From an uncultured Bacilli bacterium (GTDB lineage Bacteria; Bacillota_I; Bacilli_A; RF39; UBA660), in the NCBI GenBank assembly GCA_934090595.1, contig CAKOJO010000025.1, positions 1 through 15,154 of the forward strand: a stretch of DNA of 15,154 nucleotides. Direction: 5' to 3'. Below are positions 13,248 to 15,154 of this stretch, piece after piece. Numbering within the stretch: position 1 is the first letter of the stretch; the number at the start of each line of letters is the position of its first letter. Below the pieces are notes generated by a model, which was given only the letters and a program-made list of their open reading frames with translations, made no database searches and was not told where the DNA came from. The position numbers and the translations under genes are program-made.

Positions 13248-13880
13248 CTACTTTATTAATTCACTAGCAAGGTTAAAAGTTTCATCAGGTAAACTACTAT
13301 TAATAGTTACAAGTACACCTTTATCCTTATAGTAATCGATAAGGGGTTGTGTCTTTTCTAAATATTCATTATATCTTTGTTCAAAAGTTTCTAATGAATC
13401 ATCTTGTCTTTGAATAAGCTCTTCTTGACAATCATCACACAATCCATCAACTTTTGGTAATAAATCTTTATTCCTAGTAGAATAACTTCTTTTACACTTA
13501 GGACAAACAAGTCTACTTGTTACCCTAGATGAAAGTTCATCTTTTGGAACATCCAAATATATTACCAATCCTAAATCTCTATTTAGTTTACTAAGTACAT
13601 CATCATACATCTTAGCTTGTTCAACAGTTCTTGGAAAACCATCTAATATATACAATGAATCACCTATTTTATTAAGTTGTTCTTCCAAAGCACTAAAAAC
13701 TGTATTATCATCAATTAACATACCAGATTTCATTGCTTCACGAAGACTCTCATCATTTTTAGCCTTTTCTCTTAACATATCCCCAGTTGACAAAGGTAAA
13801 TATCCATAACTAGTAGATAAACTATTAGATAAAGTACCTTTACCCGCAGCAGGTGGAGCTATTAAAATAATATTTTTCAC
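13248..13880 (-). CDS. adk: Adenylate kinase with altered P-loop and zinc LID
   Basis: 210 residues. Adk interconverts ATP + AMP and 2 ADP in the cytoplasm. STGDMLR (31-37) and DGFPRT (80-85) bind AMP. The long-form LID carries a structural zinc site, CPKC (Cys126, Cys129) and CDDC (Cys148, Cys151), with RQDD (158-161) and Arg169 closing over ATP. The P-loop is APPAAGKGT (8-16) in place of the usual G-x-P-G-x-G-K-G-T, so the first and second glycines are alanine, while Gly13, Lys14 and Thr16 remain. The start codon is GTG, overlapping the secY TAG by one base (TAGTG). GGAGAG lies about 10-12 bases upstream, rather far, hinting at coupled and moderate initiation. Confidence 0.96.
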   Translation of the reverse strand: MKNIILIAPPAAGKGTLSNSLSTSYGYLPLSTGDMLREKAKNDESLREAMKSGMLIDDNTVFSALEEQLNKIGDSLYILDGFPRTVEQAKMYDDVLSKLNRDLGLVIYLDVPKDELSSRVTSRLVCPKCKRSYSTRNKDLLPKVDGLCDDCQEELIQRQDDSLETFEQRYNEYLEKTQPLIDYYKDKGVLVTINSSLPDETFNLASELIK

Positions 13881-15154
13881 TATCTAACCGCTCTCCTTTT
13901 TGTTCTCTTATTAATAGAATAATCTCTACTCATCAAACTACTTTCTAATTGTTTATATGTTTCAATAGTAACACCAACTACTATAAGTAAACTAGTACCA
14001 CCAATTGATACTGATCTAGGAAGACCAGTCCACATATTAACAAGAATTGGGAATGCTGCTATTGCTGCTAAGAATATAGCACCAACAGTAGTAAGTCTTG
14101 TTAAAACTTTTACAAAATAATCTTCAGTATCCTTTCCAGGTCTAATACCAGGAACATAACCACCATTCTTTTGTAAGTTTTCAGCCATTTGATCAGGTTT
14201 CATTTGAACAAATGTATAAAAATATGAGAAGAATATAATTAACACTACATATATTATTAAACCTACTGGTTTAGTATAATCAAAATAATTATTGATAAAG
14301 TTTACTACACCTTCACTCTTACTAAATTGTGCTATAACACTAAATACTGCTAGTAAACTTGAAGCAAATATTACTGGTATTACTCCAGCAGAATTAATCT
14401 TAATAGGCATATAAGATTGCTTACCTAAGTTAGCAGTAGACTTATTAGCATATTGAATAGATATTCTACGAGCAGCACCTTCTACAAATATTACTGCAAT
14501 AATTACTAAAAAGCAAATAAGTAAGAAAAGCAAGAATGTAGCCCCACCAGATATTAGTGTATTAGTAGTACTAAAATCTACTAATTGTTTAAATGCAGTT
14601 ATCATCATACCAGGTAGTGATGAAACAATACCAGCCATGATTAATAATGAAACACCATTACCAATACCTTTTTGTGAAACTTGATCACCTAACCATAACA
14701 AGAATGCAGTACCAGCAGTCATTATAAATGCTACTTCAAGTCTTTGTGCAACACCTACACCACTACCTAAGAATGCATATGCCATAGCATAACCTTGTAT
14801 AAAGGCAAATACTATACCAACATATCTTGTTATCTTATTTATCTTTTGACGACCAGCATGACCTTGTTTAGCAAGATCTGCAAAATAAGGAACAATATCC
14901 ATTTGCAAAAGTTGCATAACAATTGACGCTGTAATGTATGGAGTAACACCTAAAGCAAATATTGAAAAATTACTTAGCGCTCCCCCACCCATAACATCCA
15001 AAAGTTCTAGGAAACCTAAACTTTTAGTTATTTCTTGTGTTCCAGGAACTTCAATTGTAGTCCCTATAACAAATAGTGTTAATACTGCAAGTGTAAAATA
15101 CACTCTTTTTCTTATATCTTTATTTTTCTTTGTAAATAGTTGTTTAAGAGTTTT
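13880..15154 (-). CDS. secY: Protein translocase subunit SecY, 5' end outside window
   Basis: SecY forms the ten-helix protein-conducting channel with SecE and SecG. The frame stays open to the window edge. Upstream of the GTG at 15103, the 17 residues KTLKQLFTKKNKDIRKR read straight into VYFTLAVLTLFVIGTTIEVPG, which is the normal SecY N-terminus, so the GTG is an internal Val codon and only a few residues are missing. Visible marks are the plug region after helix 1, GITASIV-like PYITASIVMQLLQMD, the cytoplasmic QKGIGNGVSLLI and, near the end, the loop QKNGGYVPGIRPGKDTEDYF of helices 8-9. The tail is RRAVR. It is the first gene seen of the secY-adk-map-infA run; rplO would be expected upstream. 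Confidence 0.98.
   Translation of the reverse strand, partial: KTLKQLFTKKNKDIRKRVYFTLAVLTLFVIGTTIEVPGTQEITKSLGFLELLDVMGGGALSNFSIFALGVTPYITASIVMQLLQMDIVPYFADLAKQGHAGRQKINKITRYVGIVFAFIQGYAMAYAFLGSGVGVAQRLEVAFIMTAGTAFLLWLGDQVSQKGIGNGVSLLIMAGIVSSLPGMMITAFKQLVDFSTTNTLISGGATFLLFLLICFLVIIAVIFVEGAARRISIQYANKSTANLGKQSYMPIKINSAGVIPVIFASSLLAVFSVIAQFSKSEGVVNFINNYFDYTKPVGLIIYVVLIIFFSYFYTFVQMKPDQMAENLQKNGGYVPGIRPGKDTEDYFVKVLTRLTTVGAIFLAAIAAFPILVNMWTGLPRSVSIGGTSLLIVVGVTIETYKQLESSLMSRDYSINKRTKRRAVR

Noticed and set aside
15101..15103. GTG at 15103 as the secY start
   Set aside because: The frame continues upstream with a typical SecY basic N-terminus to the window edge, so the GTG is an internal Val codon.

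Overview
The window comes from an AT-rich bacterial chromosome. The gene order secY-adk-map-infA-rpmJ-rpsM-rpsK-rpoA-rplQ, the Shine-Dalgarno sequences of the GGAGG/GGTGAT type, the four-cysteine zinc site in adenylate kinase and the tsaE-tsaB-rimI-tsaD cluster all point to a low-GC Firmicute (Bacilli, Erysipelotrichia or an uncultured gut relative). TGA acts as a stop in several genes and Trp is encoded by TGG, so the standard bacterial code applies rather than the Mycoplasma code. Almost everything lies on the minus strand. Only two small genes near the middle lie on the plus strand.

Layout from left to right: (1) a tRNA-Ile(GAT) cut at its 3' end by the window edge, with its own promoter; (2) the t6A tRNA-modification operon tsaE-tsaB-rimI-tsaD, in which consecutive genes overlap by 4 or 8 bases; (3) an envelope group: a small lipoprotein plus a DUF308/HdeD-like membrane protein in one operon, then a DUF421/YetF-like membrane protein; (4) a large membrane-anchored surface protein with an Asn-rich cytoplasmic tail, one transmembrane helix, about four clear bacterial Ig-like (Big_2) repeats and two further C-terminal beta domains; (5) an accessory-looking stretch (7.3-9.9 kb) with a radical SAM/SPASM protein co-encoded with a transglutaminase-like protein, a small XRE regulator, and a divergent plus-strand pair of a split zinc-ribbon membrane protein and a single-pass extracellular protein; (6) the end of the spc/alpha ribosomal-protein operon from secY (5' end outside the window) to rplQ, including the 37-residue rpmJ at 12145-12258.

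The housekeeping blocks are conventional: SecY makes the membrane channel, Adk balances adenylates, Map trims initiator Met, IF-1 and the ribosomal proteins build and start the ribosome, RpoA nucleates RNA polymerase, and TsaE/B/D with RimI modify ANN-decoding tRNAs and ribosomal protein S18. tRNA-Ile, a t6A substrate, sits directly after tsaD.

The less ordinary content is in the middle. The radical SAM/transglutaminase-like pair has no assigned function that I recognise. The XRE intergenic region carries an imperfect 12-bp inverted repeat, and one of its arms adjoins a box that recurs in front of the transglutaminase-like gene. There is a degenerate 23-bp tandem repeat between the two converging transcription units at 9.9-10.0 kb. 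Transcription signals are very compact: several terminator stems start inside the preceding reading frame, two promoters have their -35 inside the upstream gene's terminator, and most predicted start sites fall at or within a few bases of the Shine-Dalgarno sequence.
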